Origin: Limnohabitans sp. 2KL-51
GTDB lineage: Bacteria; Pseudomonadota; Gammaproteobacteria; Burkholderiales; Burkholderiaceae_C
Assembly: GCF_003063645.1 (NCBI RefSeq)
Contig: NZ_NESJ01000002.1
Location: forward strand, 248,001 to 312,000
DNA: 64,000 bases
Reading direction: 5' to 3'
Of this stretch, positions 54,733 to 63,156 are shown one piece after another (the stretch's first letter is position 1; every line of letters begins with the position of its first letter). The notes under the pieces are model-generated. The model made no database searches and had not been told where the DNA came from. It saw nothing but the letters and a program-made list of their open reading frames with translations. Made by a program: the position numbers and the translations under genes.

Positions 54733-56418
54733 TTAAAAACGCCCAATCTGTGCCAATATGCTCTCGCGTCGCTGGTTGAAATGCTCACCCGCTATGGGCA
54801 GCAGGTAGCGGTAAAGCGCAATCATCAGGCCCAGTAAGATGAGCAATACTGGATAGGCCCAAAGATAAAGTGATTCCGTTTGCCGATGGTGGATGAGGAC
54901 AAAAAGCGGTGAAGTACCCACAAGATTGCCCAAAAACCCAGCCAGCGACACCGCCAGGGATTGGCGACTGCGCCGGTTCAGGTTGGCGTCGGTGCTGACA
55001 GGGAAATAAATAGACAAAAATAGACCCAAAATCAGAGTCAGAGGAATCACCAGGCTGACTCCGAGTGAGACCAAGAAATAGTCTTGCAAGCTAACCTTGC
55101 CAATATAAAGCGCATAAAACAACGTGCTGCCCAGTCCGGCCAAGCCGATCAACAGCGCATGAACCTCTGCTTTGGCGCGCAATATGGACTCGGGCGTGAT
55201 AGGTGCAGCGAGCAGTTGGTATAAACCTTGGCCATCTTCGGCAAACATATTTTGGGTAAAGGTGGTCGCCATCAACAGGGCTGCATAGGTTGCCAAAACC
55301 GCCATCAACCAAGCATCGATGTTTTGACCAAAGAAGAATACAAACATGTCATGCGCGGAAAACAATCTGAACATCACCATCAATACCAAGGGTACAGCCA
55401 GCAGCAGCCTGGCGCGCGGATTGCGCCAAAGTGCCAGAGCTTCACGACGAACTAAAGCCGCATGGGTATTGCGAGCATTCAGAAAAATCTCTTGCATCGC
55501 ATTGTTTGATTCGCTGTGGCTGGATTTGCCGTGCTGTGAGTGACTCAACAGAATCTGGGCTGTGAATAAACCGAGTGCAGCCAACAACAACATGGCAAGG
55601 GCATCGGCCATGGCTGCGAGCGGTCGACCATCGTGCAAGGCCCGTAAAGCTTCTCCCAAATAACCTGTCGGTACCCTGGAAAACGTGTAGGCAATTTGGG
55701 CATACTCCTGTAATTCCAAGCCAAGTTTGGCACTGCCGTCGGCGTTTTCCAGGTACAGCCAGCTGGTGTCCACGGGCGGAAGTAGCGATCCCAACACAAT
55801 CAACATGATCAATACTGAGCCCAAAGCTTGCCCGCTACGGTGTGAGCGCAAGATATCTCGCATCCAATACAAGGCAACCTGGCCCCAACCTGCGCACAGC
55901 GCAATGAAGGCCAGAAACAAAAAAGGAACCATCAATACATCGCTGCTGACATGGCAGCTGGTATACCCCACCACAGCGCCGATGATTGGCGCAAACATGA
56001 AAAAACCAACTGGGCGCAGAAGACCCGTCAACGTAGAGGCGACCAGCAAACGGCTTGTCGAAATAGGGTAACTTTGGTAGCTGCGACTCTCGCTCGCATC
56101 TTCAACCCCTGCCGAAAGCACCGGCCAGGTGATCCATTGCATCGCGGTCACGAAACACAGCAAGTTGAGATAGAACTGACTGACTTCGATGGATACTGAA
56201 ATCGAAGGGTGTGTTATGAACAAATAGCTCAACAGACCCATGGACAAGGCTGGGACCAGGGCCATCACACTGATGAGTCTTTGAAAGAAAGATGGGTGCA
56301 GGCCCAGGCCTTGTTGTGAAAGCTGCTTGCGTGTTTTCCAAAGCAAGGACAAATGGCCGATAAAGCTGGGCAAGGGCGCCGCACCATTGGGTTGATACCG
56401 ATCCGATTCTGTCGTCAT
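54733..56418 (-). CDS. ABC exporter permease
   Basis: 561 residues with roughly a dozen hydrophobic helices in two halves (for example ISVMALVPALSMGLLSYLFI, LLIGLAGLGSTLFYALYIG, YLWAYPVLLILLGLMIALYR). There is no named domain beyond the ABC-2-like exporter look. The middle contains a soluble segment (SQHGKSSHSESNNAMQEIFL). Its start overlaps the ATPase stop by 4 bp, so the two are coupled and form one transporter. Cargo unknown. Confidence 0.8.
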   Translation of the reverse strand: MTTESDRYQPNGAAPLPSFIGHLSLLWKTRKQLSQQGLGLHPSFFQRLISVMALVPALSMGLLSYLFITHPSISVSIEVSQFYLNLLCFVTAMQWITWPVLSAGVEDASESRSYQSYPISTSRLLVASTLTGLLRPVGFFMFAPIIGAVVGYTSCHVSSDVLMVPFLFLAFIALCAGWGQVALYWMRDILRSHRSGQALGSVLIMLIVLGSLLPPVDTSWLYLENADGSAKLGLELQEYAQIAYTFSRVPTGYLGEALRALHDGRPLAAMADALAMLLLAALGLFTAQILLSHSQHGKSSHSESNNAMQEIFLNARNTHAALVRREALALWRNPRARLLLAVPLVLMVMFRLFSAHDMFVFFFGQNIDAWLMAVLATYAALLMATTFTQNMFAEDGQGLYQLLAAPITPESILRAKAEVHALLIGLAGLGSTLFYALYIGKVSLQDYFLVSLGVSLVIPLTLILGLFLSIYFPVSTDANLNRRSRQSLAVSLAGFLGNLVGTSPLFVLIHHRQTESLYLWAYPVLLILLGLMIALYRYLLPIAGEHFNQRRESILAQIGRF

Positions 56419-57236
56419 AGCGGCTCAGCATGCCGAGTTTGATAGAAACTCAAGCGGTGTCCCTGGTTGTCCGGTAGCGGAATCAAAGTCTCGAAAACAC
56501 CCTCCAAATTGGCTCGCTGGTATTTTTCAGTCAACGCTGCGACAGGCCCTTGATCCAGCAAGCGGCCGTCATACAAAAAGCCTGCATGCGTAGCAATCCG
56601 ATCAGCGATTTCCAGAATATGGGTCGTCAACAACAGACTGACCTGCGCGCGCCGCAACTCTTGGAGCAGTTCGCGTATGACGCCAGCGGCAATGACATCA
56701 ATGCCATCAAAAGGCTCATCCAGAAACACCAGCGCTGGGCCATGAATCAAGGCGGCCGCTATCGCGAGGCGCCGCCGCATCCCTTTTGAATAGGTGCCAA
56801 TGAGCTGGTTACCCGCAGACACCAGATCGGTCAGGCGCAGCAATTCTTCGCAACGCTGTTCGCTGGTTGCTCGGTCCAGTCCGTGCAGCTTGGCGCAAAA
56901 GTGCAACTGTTGACGCCCTGTCAGGCGTTCGAACAAGGCCAATTCTTCTGGTACCACGCCGATCAGACGTTTGACGGCAAGAGGGTCTTCAGCCGGATCT
57001 ATGCCAAGGATGCGCAGACGTCCTTGATCGGCGCGCGCAACGCCTGTGAGCAAGCTGATCAGGGTTGACTTACCTGCACCGTTGGGGCCGAGTAAGGCGA
57101 ATACCGAAGCTGCTTGTAACTCAAGGTCCAGGCCTTTCAGCACCGGCATGTTGAGAAAGCCTTTGTGAATGTTGCTGGCCTCGACCGCTAAACTTGCGTG
57201 ATAACCAGACTGCGTGGGGAAAGCGTCAGTGACCAT
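56415..57236 (-). CDS. ABC transporter ATP-binding protein
   Basis: 273 residues. Walker A LGPNGAGKSTLISLLTG, signature YSKGMRRRLAIAAALIHGPA, Walker B LVFLDEPFDGID and switch His TTHILEIADR are all intact. Overlaps the YqgE-like gene by 11 bp at its start and the permease gene by 4 bp at its end, giving a tight three-gene operon. Belongs to the exporter-type ATPases working with ABC-2 permeases. Confidence 0.9.
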   Translation of the reverse strand: MVTDAFPTQSGYHASLAVEASNIHKGFLNMPVLKGLDLELQAASVFALLGPNGAGKSTLISLLTGVARADQGRLRILGIDPAEDPLAVKRLIGVVPEELALFERLTGRQQLHFCAKLHGLDRATSEQRCEELLRLTDLVSAGNQLIGTYSKGMRRRLAIAAALIHGPALVFLDEPFDGIDVIAAGVIRELLQELRRAQVSLLLTTHILEIADRIATHAGFLYDGRLLDQGPVAALTEKYQRANLEGVFETLIPLPDNQGHRLSFYQTRHAEPL

Positions 57237-57948
57237 AAACTTTTTCTTGAGGGGCGATGGTATTGAACAATTGGGCCAAGTGGCGTTCTAAGACCGGTGC
57301 AGAGGCGTTCAGCACTTGCCAGCGTCCATCGTGCAGCTCGCGGGCCAATTGGCCGGGAAGCCAGCCTGCATAGCCCCTAAAGGTCACAGCCGACGTCGCT
57401 TTGATCGCGCTGTCCAGACTGCTTGTTTGGTGCACCTGCAGGGTGTAATCGCCCACGGCAATTGATTCCTCGCTCAATGATTGGGTACCAGGATCATTGC
57501 TGACAAGTTGGTTGGCGCTGAGCGTCAATGGCTTGTTCAATTTCAGCGGGCCACCCCAAAAATCGGCTGGTTGGGCTGCGTCCATCAACACTTTGCGCTG
57601 CGGGTACTGAATCTGTCTCATGCGATCCAACCCCTCCGCGAAGGGTACCCCCAGTACCAGCGCTCGGGTGCCCTCCTCGTCGTGCTGCAAAATCAATAAT
57701 TCGGTATCTCTGAACATTTGCCCATACAATTTTGGAGTGGCGATGAGAACCTTGCCGGGTGCCAAACGCTGTAAGTAATCATGTGCATTCAGGCGATCGC
57801 GCAGGCCAGGGTAAATAAACAGCACGACCAACGCCAACAGCAGGCAGATGGTCAGTTGGCGTCGTTTGCGCTGCGAGGCCTTGCGCATCGGCGCTTGGCT
57901 TGCGGCAGTTCGGGATAGCTTGTAAAAAAGCGTTTTGGGTGAATTCAT
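57226..57948 (-). CDS. membrane-anchored YqgE/AlgH (UPF0301)-like protein
   Basis: 240 residues. Residues ~32-48 are a hydrophobic anchor (LTICLLLALVVLFIYPGL); the rest matches the UPF0301/YqgE/AlgH fold: GKVLIATPKLYGQMFRDTEL, GTRALVLGVPFAEGLDRMRQ and GYAGWLPGQLARELHDGRW. Ordinary YqgE proteins are ~185-residue cytosolic proteins without an anchor and of unknown biochemistry. ATG 57948 has AAGGA upstream. It is the first gene of the ABC exporter operon, which gives this variant a membrane-transport context. Confidence 0.8.
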   Translation of the reverse strand: MNSPKTLFYKLSRTAASQAPMRKASQRKRRQLTICLLLALVVLFIYPGLRDRLNAHDYLQRLAPGKVLIATPKLYGQMFRDTELLILQHDEEGTRALVLGVPFAEGLDRMRQIQYPQRKVLMDAAQPADFWGGPLKLNKPLTLSANQLVSNDPGTQSLSEESIAVGDYTLQVHQTSSLDSAIKATSAVTFRGYAGWLPGQLARELHDGRWQVLNASAPVLERHLAQLFNTIAPQEKVYGH

Positions 57949-58340
57949 CGCATCCTTGCGGCTAAACCAATAACGATGGCTATTTTTATAGGAATGCAGT
58001 ACCACTGACTCCCACGGCGGGATCAATACCTGCAGTTTAGCCAAGAGTGTTGACGCCATTGACGATTTGATCAGGGGCACCGATCTCAGCTAGGCCAGAG
58101 GGTGCCCGATGACCAGCCTGTTCAATTCAAGATCGGCGCTACCCCACAAGCGGGTCAAACCGTGGTCGGCGGGAACGATGCGTTCGTCTGGAGCCAATGG
58201 AAATGGCAGGACACAGGGATAACCAGGGTCAAAGTGGTGCAAAAAAACACCGACTTGCTTGACTGACTTGGCAGAAAACTCACGATTTGAAAGTCAGCGG
58301 CCATTTGGCATTCGCTGCAGCGAATTGTTCAGAGCATCCC
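57949..58340. other. intergenic region with a degenerate repeat copy
   Basis: 392 bp between the YqgE-like gene and a Bug-type gene. It carries a ~50-bp sequence (58131-58183) that recurs near 60485. No gene is recognised; the start region of the ABC operon lies at its left end. Confidence 0.45.
58131..58183. repeat. degenerate ~50-bp direct repeat, copy 1
   Basis: Begins GATCGGCGCTACCCCACAAG and is closely similar, with one indel and several substitutions, to 60485-60537. Its origin (old transposon gene fragment or dispersed repeat) is unresolved. Confidence 0.65.
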
Positions 58341-59309
58341 TTAGTCCACCTTGATGCCGGCATCCGCAATCGTTTTCGCATACCTGCCGACGTCCGATTT
58401 CATGCGAGAAGCCAACTCAGAGGACGTCCCAGCAACAATGTCCAAGCCCATCGTTTTAAATCTGGCTATCACTTGAGGCAACTTCAAAACACGAACGATC
58501 TCTGTGTTTAATTTTTGAACAATCGAAGCGGGCGTACCTGCTGGAGCATAGATGGCGTACCAAGTATCAATGACGACCCCCTCTATGCCTGCTTCAGCCA
58601 TGGTTGGCAACTCGGGGGCCGAAGGGGTCCGTTTGGCTCCTGTGACGGCCAGTGCGCGCAATTGGCCAGAACGTGCTGAGGGTAGGGAGGAGCCGATGTT
58701 GTCAAACATGAAAGAAATGTGCCCTGCAATTAAATCTGTACGCGCTGGCCCACTGCCTTTGTACGGCACATGCACGAGTTTCAGATTGGCTGCTTTTGCA
58801 AACATCTCTCCAGCAATGTGCGCTCCTCCGCCGGAACTTGCTGAGGCGTAATCAAGTCCTGCAGGTTGTTTTTTGACATAAGACACCAATTCATTCACAT
58901 TGTTAACCGGCATTTTGGGGTTGACGACAAGTATGAGTGGGGCATCCGCAACCATGGTGATGGGCTCAAAATCTTTGAAGGGATCAAAGCGGACGTCTTT
59001 GAACAAAATTGAATTGGTGCCGTGAGTTCCTTGAGTACCAAAAACCAATGTGTAGCCGTCTGGTGGTGAGTTTGCAACCAACTGCACGCCGATGTTGCCG
59101 GAAGCCCCGGGTTTGGAGTCAACCAGTATGGGTTGTCCCCAATTTTTTGTCATTTCTTCACCAATCACACGTGACATGGCTTCGATGGTCCCCCCTGGTG
59201 GAAATGGCACAACAAGACGAATCGGTTTATTGGGGTAAGTGTCTACTTGAGCGAATGCGCAAAGGTTCAGGCTGAAAGCGAAGATGAATGAAAAAATTAA
59301 GCGATGCAT
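58341..59309 (-). CDS. Bug/TctC-family substrate-binding protein
   Basis: 322 residues. Signal peptide (IFSFIFAFSLNLCAFA) and the Bug fold start YPNKPIRLVVPFPPGGTIEA; GGGAHIAGEMFAKAA and HVPYKGSGPARTDLIAGH are family blocks. No tctA or tctB gene is adjacent, so it is an orphan receptor, very common in Burkholderiales, which may share permeases with other systems such as the tct genes at 17-19 kb. A DUF1445 gene lies 30 nt upstream on the same strand, so its ligand may be that enzyme's substrate. Confidence 0.92.
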   Translation of the reverse strand: MHRLIFSFIFAFSLNLCAFAQVDTYPNKPIRLVVPFPPGGTIEAMSRVIGEEMTKNWGQPILVDSKPGASGNIGVQLVANSPPDGYTLVFGTQGTHGTNSILFKDVRFDPFKDFEPITMVADAPLILVVNPKMPVNNVNELVSYVKKQPAGLDYASASSGGGAHIAGEMFAKAANLKLVHVPYKGSGPARTDLIAGHISFMFDNIGSSLPSARSGQLRALAVTGAKRTPSAPELPTMAEAGIEGVVIDTWYAIYAPAGTPASIVQKLNTEIVRVLKLPQVIARFKTMGLDIVAGTSSELASRMKSDVGRYAKTIADAGIKVD

Positions 59310-59339
59310 AGAAAATATCCAATCACAAATAAAGCAACA

Positions 59340-60161
59340 TCAAGATAAAATTTGCGCTGACTTGAGAGTTAAGTCAGTCATAAACATGTGTCCTGTCGTG
59401 TGCGTAATCATGTCGATGCCGGAGGACAGGGCGATGGATTGCGGTGTTACCCCACAAGCCCAAAAAACCGGGATTTCATCGTCTTGAACTCGGTTGTATC
59501 CTCCAGAGTGAATGTTGGCAAGATCATGGATGCCAATGTCTTGAGGATTCCCAATGTGGATCGGTGCCCCATGCGCGATCGGATACTTGGAAGTTACCGC
59601 GATGGTTTGCATCAACAGTTTTCTTTTTGTGGGCCGCATGCTGACAATCATATTTCCACTGAAAATTCCAGCAGCGGTACAAGGTATATTGGACTGATAC
59701 ACCCCAATGCGCCCATTCTCATTTTCTAAATGGCGCAGCGGAATGCCTGCTTCCAGCATGGCCTGGTCGAAGGAAAGACTGCAGCCCATGAGAAATGTCA
59801 CGTGATCATTTTTCCAATGCTTCTGTAAGGATGGGACCTCTTCTATGAGTTTGCCCTGAGAAAAAATTCTGTAGCTCGACAGGTCAGTACGTACATCCGC
59901 ATCCTTGGCGCAAAAACGAGGATTGGGATTGCCGGCATCCAAAACTTCGATCAATGGGCACGGCTTTGGGTTCAACAAACAAAAGCGCAAAAAATCAAAG
60001 GCATGAATTTTCTGGACAATCGCCATGTTGGCATGAATGTGCCCTCGAGCCATGCCGTGAGTGACGCCTTTCCAATTGCCGCTTCTGACTGCTTCACGTA
60101 CTTCATTGGGCTTGGCATTTTTCCAATCACTGCGGAGCATGGTTGTTGGTGCGTTTTTCAT
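59340..60161 (-). CDS. DUF1445 / D-glutamate cyclase-family hydro-lyase-like protein
   Basis: 273 residues, full length for UPF0317. Conserved blocks are THGMARGHIHANMAIVQK, VTFLMGCSLSFDQAMLEAG, GNMIVSMRPTKRKLLMQTI, HGAPIHIGNPQDIGI and FWACGVTPQSIALSSGIDM. The animal homologue is D-glutamate cyclase; bacterial members are annotated putative hydro-lyases. It precedes the Bug binding protein gene with a 30-nt gap, so both probably handle the same organic acid. ATG 60161 is used; M8 is an alternative. Confidence 0.9.
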   Translation of the reverse strand: MKNAPTTMLRSDWKNAKPNEVREAVRSGNWKGVTHGMARGHIHANMAIVQKIHAFDFLRFCLLNPKPCPLIEVLDAGNPNPRFCAKDADVRTDLSSYRIFSQGKLIEEVPSLQKHWKNDHVTFLMGCSLSFDQAMLEAGIPLRHLENENGRIGVYQSNIPCTAAGIFSGNMIVSMRPTKRKLLMQTIAVTSKYPIAHGAPIHIGNPQDIGIHDLANIHSGGYNRVQDDEIPVFWACGVTPQSIALSSGIDMITHTTGHMFMTDLTLKSAQILS

Positions 60162-60596
60162 TTCGATATGTCATTCAAAGATTTTGCATTAAGCAAGATT
60201 TGATTTTTTTTGTCCATGCAGAATTTCACTGAGTTGATGGCTTGAGTTCGATCGAGATTTGCAGTCTTTTTTATTTACAACCAAATAACTCATAAATAGC
60301 TACGGCGGATTCAAAAATGAAGTGCAACACCCGATCCGTTAAGGTCAGAAGATGCCTATACCTAAGTATTCGTATCGCCACCCCAAATCTGAAAACCGCA
60401 TGACCATCGCCTGCCTCATGCAGCATGTTGAAGCCGATTTCAATTTGAGCAGTTCACGCCCAATCAACGGTCGGGTCACAGCACGATCGGCGCTATCCCC
60501 ACAAGCTGGTCAAATCGTAGAAGGCGGGAACAACGATAGATCTTATTCAAAACCGCTTGCTAGATTTGACACATGAGATTGATGTCAATCAAGTTT
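60162..60596. other. intergenic region with the second repeat copy
   Basis: 435 bp between DUF1445 and the BLUF gene. Holds copy 2 of the ~50-bp repeat (60485-60537). A small plus-strand ORF across it is not convincing. AT-rich sequence at 60180-60300 probably contains the DUF1445 promoter. Confidence 0.45.
60485..60537. repeat. degenerate ~50-bp direct repeat, copy 2
   Basis: Begins GATCGGCGCTATCCCCACAA; aligned with copy 1 at 58131 along its whole length. The two copies are in the same orientation and bracket the Bug-DUF1445 gene pair. Confidence 0.65.
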
Positions 60597-61034
60597 TCAT
60601 TTTCCAAGCGGGCTCTTGTTAAGTTCCTGCAGCATATGAGACAAAATAGTTTTTTGCTTTGGATCTGAGGCCTCATGCATGGCATCCTCCAAAACGGCTC
60701 TGATATCTTCCGCTTCCACCAACTCCATGTCCCAGTTGGGAAAAAGCCTTTCACGAAACTCATCTTCTTTTGTGAGCAGCACAACATTAGAGTGGCGAGG
60801 ATCTGCAGAAATAATTTTGAATAAACTGGTCACGTTGTCTCTGGGACCTTCCAGCCATTGGAAGAAGATGCCACTGCCAAAAACCAATAACCCGGTAATA
60901 CCAAATCTGGGGTTATGGTGTTTAGCGGTAACAATTATTTTTTCGAGCGCCTGTTTATCCATGTGCAGAGCAGCTTGGCTGCAGTACACAATGTGATGGA
61001 TAGATTGCGATGGTTGGCCTTCGTCATTTTGCAT
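60597..61034 (-). CDS. BLUF-domain blue-light photoreceptor
   Basis: 145 residues. The flavin-binding BLUF domain covers about residues 12-105: Tyr in HHIVYCSQAALHMD, Asn in KHHNPRFGITGLLVF, Gln in GIFFQWLEGP and the FPNWDMELVE strand with the Trp/Met pair. These are the residues of the light-sensing hydrogen-bond network. The C-terminal ~40 residues are helical with no output domain, so it should signal by protein contact. ATG 61034 is chosen; a longer frame to 61109 adds an unconserved leader. It stands alone. Confidence 0.88.
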   Translation of the reverse strand: MQNDEGQPSQSIHHIVYCSQAALHMDKQALEKIIVTAKHHNPRFGITGLLVFGSGIFFQWLEGPRDNVTSLFKIISADPRHSNVVLLTKEDEFRERLFPNWDMELVEAEDIRAVLEDAMHEASDPKQKTILSHMLQELNKSPLGK

Positions 61035-61273
61035 GACACGAGTATGCCTCAGCGAAACAAATTTAGGTATTGAACGGTGTATGGTCTGTGTTGTGCAAGG
61101 TAAATTCAATGGCGATCATAGTTCTCGACGCTGAGCTTCGCTCAATGAGCCTGATGATCATCAAACTTTGCTTGTTTATGTAGGATCAGCCCTCATGTCG
61201 CACTTCAGTTTTGAATCCGCCGTGTTCAAAATCTGGGGAAAGTTTGGGGACAGTGCGGTCCAAAATGGCAACA

Positions 61274-61305
61274 AAAAAGCCCGACAATTTCTCATCGGGC
61301 TTTTT
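61274..61305 (-). terminator. intrinsic terminator of the gltX-tRNA unit
   Basis: AAAAAGCCCGA and TCGGGCTTTTT are exact complements around a 10-nt loop; on the minus strand a U-run follows the stem 26 nt past the tRNA-Asp. It works in both directions in principle. Confidence 0.85.
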
Positions 61306-61330
61306 GCAAGTCCTTGATTTAAAGGATATT

Positions 61331-61407
61331 TTGGCGGAGTGGACGGGACTCGAACCCGCGACCCCCGGCGTGACAGGCCGGTATTCTAACCAACTGAACT
61401 ACCACTC
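61331..61407 (-). tRNA. tRNA-Asp (GTC)
   Basis: 77 nt including an encoded CCA. Reading the minus strand: GGAGTGGTAGTTCAGTTGG start, anticodon loop CTGTCAC with GTC, TTCGAGTC T-loop, and 3' CACTCCGCCA pairing with the acceptor 5' end. All four arms fold. Confidence 0.96.
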
Positions 61408-61465
61408 CTGGTAGCTGTAACTTTTGCCAGACTGCTTGTGCAAACTGACCAAGTGCTACAAAACT

Positions 61466-61541
61466 TGGCGACCCTACGGGGATTCGAACCCCGGTACTCA
61501 CCGTGAAAGGGTGATGTCCTAGGCCTCTAGACGATAGGGTC
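61466..61541 (-). tRNA. tRNA-Glu (TTC)
   Basis: 76 nt including CCA. Minus strand begins GACCCTATCGTCTAGAGG, anticodon loop CTTTCAC with TTC, T-loop GGTTCGAATCC, ends AGGGTCGCCA. It lies in the same transcript as the glutamyl-tRNA synthetase gene upstream. Confidence 0.96.
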
Positions 61542-61594
61542 ATAACCTGGACTGATTCTTTCGAATCGTGTTCTTGCGAACGTTCTCAACACTT

Positions 61595-61670
<76 letters not shown>

Positions 61671-61745
61671 TTTGGTAAAACGTTACGCATTGCTGCTTGG
61701 TCGTTATGCCTAAATGGTGTCGAGACTCGAATTATAGACAGAAAT

Positions 61746-63155
61746 TCAGACGTTTTTCAAGCGCTGTAGAATTTTTTCACGGAGACTCAGGGCCAGCACT
61801 GCGTCCAGCGATGGTGTCTGAGCAGTGCCCATCACCAACACTCGAACCGGCATGGCCAAGTGCGGCATTTTGAGGCCAGTTTCAGCCAATGTTTCCTTGA
61901 TCATGGCCGCAATCGATGCCTTGTCCCATGTACATGCCACCAACTTGTCAGCCAACAAGGCCAGAGCCGGTTTGACGGCATCGGTCACATGCAAAGTCTT
62001 TTCCTGAGCATTGGGCACCACGTCCAAATAGAAGACTGAAATCCATTGCGCCAAAACCACCAGCGTGTCGCAACGGTCTTTGAACAAACCGCAGATGCTG
62101 GTCAAGCGCTCGTCGGCCACCACCGACAATTTGGCCAAGAAAGGCTGAACGTGCCGGGCCAGCTCGGCGTCGTCCATGGCCTTGAGGTGCTGAGCATTGA
62201 CCCACTTGAGTTTGGCTTCGTCGAACTGCGCAGCGCTGCGGCCCAAGTGATCAAGGCTGAACCACGCCAAAAACTGTTCGCGGCTGAAGATTTCGTCATC
62301 GCCGTGGCTCCAGCCCAAGCGTGCGAGATAGTTGACCATGGCATCGGGCAAATAGCCTTCGTATCGGTAGGCCGTGACGGCCTTGGCACCGTTGCGCTTG
62401 CTCATCTTTTCGCCCAGCTCGTTCAGCACCGTAGGCAGATGGGCGTAAACCGGGGGCTGTTTACCCAGGGCGTGAAAGATGTTGATCTGACGTGGGGTGT
62501 TGTTGACATGGTCATCGCCACGAATCACATGCGTGATCTGCATATCGATGTCGTCCACGACCACACAAAAGTTGTAGGTCGGTGTGCCATCGGGGCGCGC
62601 GATCACCAAGTCGTCGAGTTCGTCGTTGCTGATTTCAATGCGACCTTTGACTTTGTCGTCCCAAGCTACCAGGCCGCCAACCGGGTTCAAGAATCGCAAA
62701 ACAGGCTTGACGCCCTCAGGCACGGCGGGCAAGACCTTGCCCGGTGCTGGGCGCCAGGTCCCGTCGTAACGGGGTTTTTCCTTGTTGGCCATTTGGCGCT
62801 CACGTAGCGCGTCCAAAGCTTCCATGCTCATGTAGCAGGGGTAAACATGGCCTGCGGCAATCAGTTCGGCCAAGACCGCCTTGTAGCGGTCCATGCGTTG
62901 CATTTGATAGAACGGGCCTTCGTCGTGGTTGAGTTCAAGCCAAGCCATGCCTTCAATGATGACGTCCACAGACGCTTGCGTGGAGCGGTCCAGGTCGGTG
63001 TCTTCGATGCGCAAAATAAAGTCGCCGCCTGTGGCGCGGGCAAAGGCCCAAGGGTACAAAGCCGAGCGAATGTTGCCCAGGTGAATGAAGCCAGTGGGCG
63101 ATGGAGCAAAGCGAGTGCGGGTACGTGCAGGCGCACTTGAAAGGGTGTTGGTCAT
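61746..63155 (-). CDS. gltX: glutamyl-tRNA synthetase
   Basis: 469 residues. Class I synthetase charging tRNA-Glu. The HIGH-type signature lies in [18 protein letters not shown] and the KMSKS-type loop is KMSKRNGA; the C-terminal helical anticodon-binding domain is complete. ATG 63155 leaves 1 nt after the metZ stop; the longer frame to 63218 overlaps metZ and is not conserved. Three tRNA genes, including its own substrate, follow downstream on the same strand before a terminator. Confidence 0.96.
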   Translation of the reverse strand: MTNTLSSAPARTRTRFAPSPTGFIHLGNIRSALYPWAFARATGGDFILRIEDTDLDRSTQASVDVIIEGMAWLELNHDEGPFYQMQRMDRYKAVLAELIAAGHVYPCYMSMEALDALRERQMANKEKPRYDGTWRPAPGKVLPAVPEGVKPVLRFLNPVGGLVAWDDKVKGRIEISNDELDDLVIARPDGTPTYNFCVVVDDIDMQITHVIRGDDHVNNTPRQINIFHALGKQPPVYAHLPTVLNELGEKMSKRNGAKAVTAYRYEGYLPDAMVNYLARLGWSHGDDEIFSREQFLAWFSLDHLGRSAAQFDEAKLKWVNAQHLKAMDDAELARHVQPFLAKLSVVADERLTSICGLFKDRCDTLVVLAQWISVFYLDVVPNAQEKTLHVTDAVKPALALLADKLVACTWDKASIAAMIKETLAETGLKMPHLAMPVRVLVMGTAQTPSLDAVLALSLREKILQRLKNV

Positions 63156-63156
63156 A

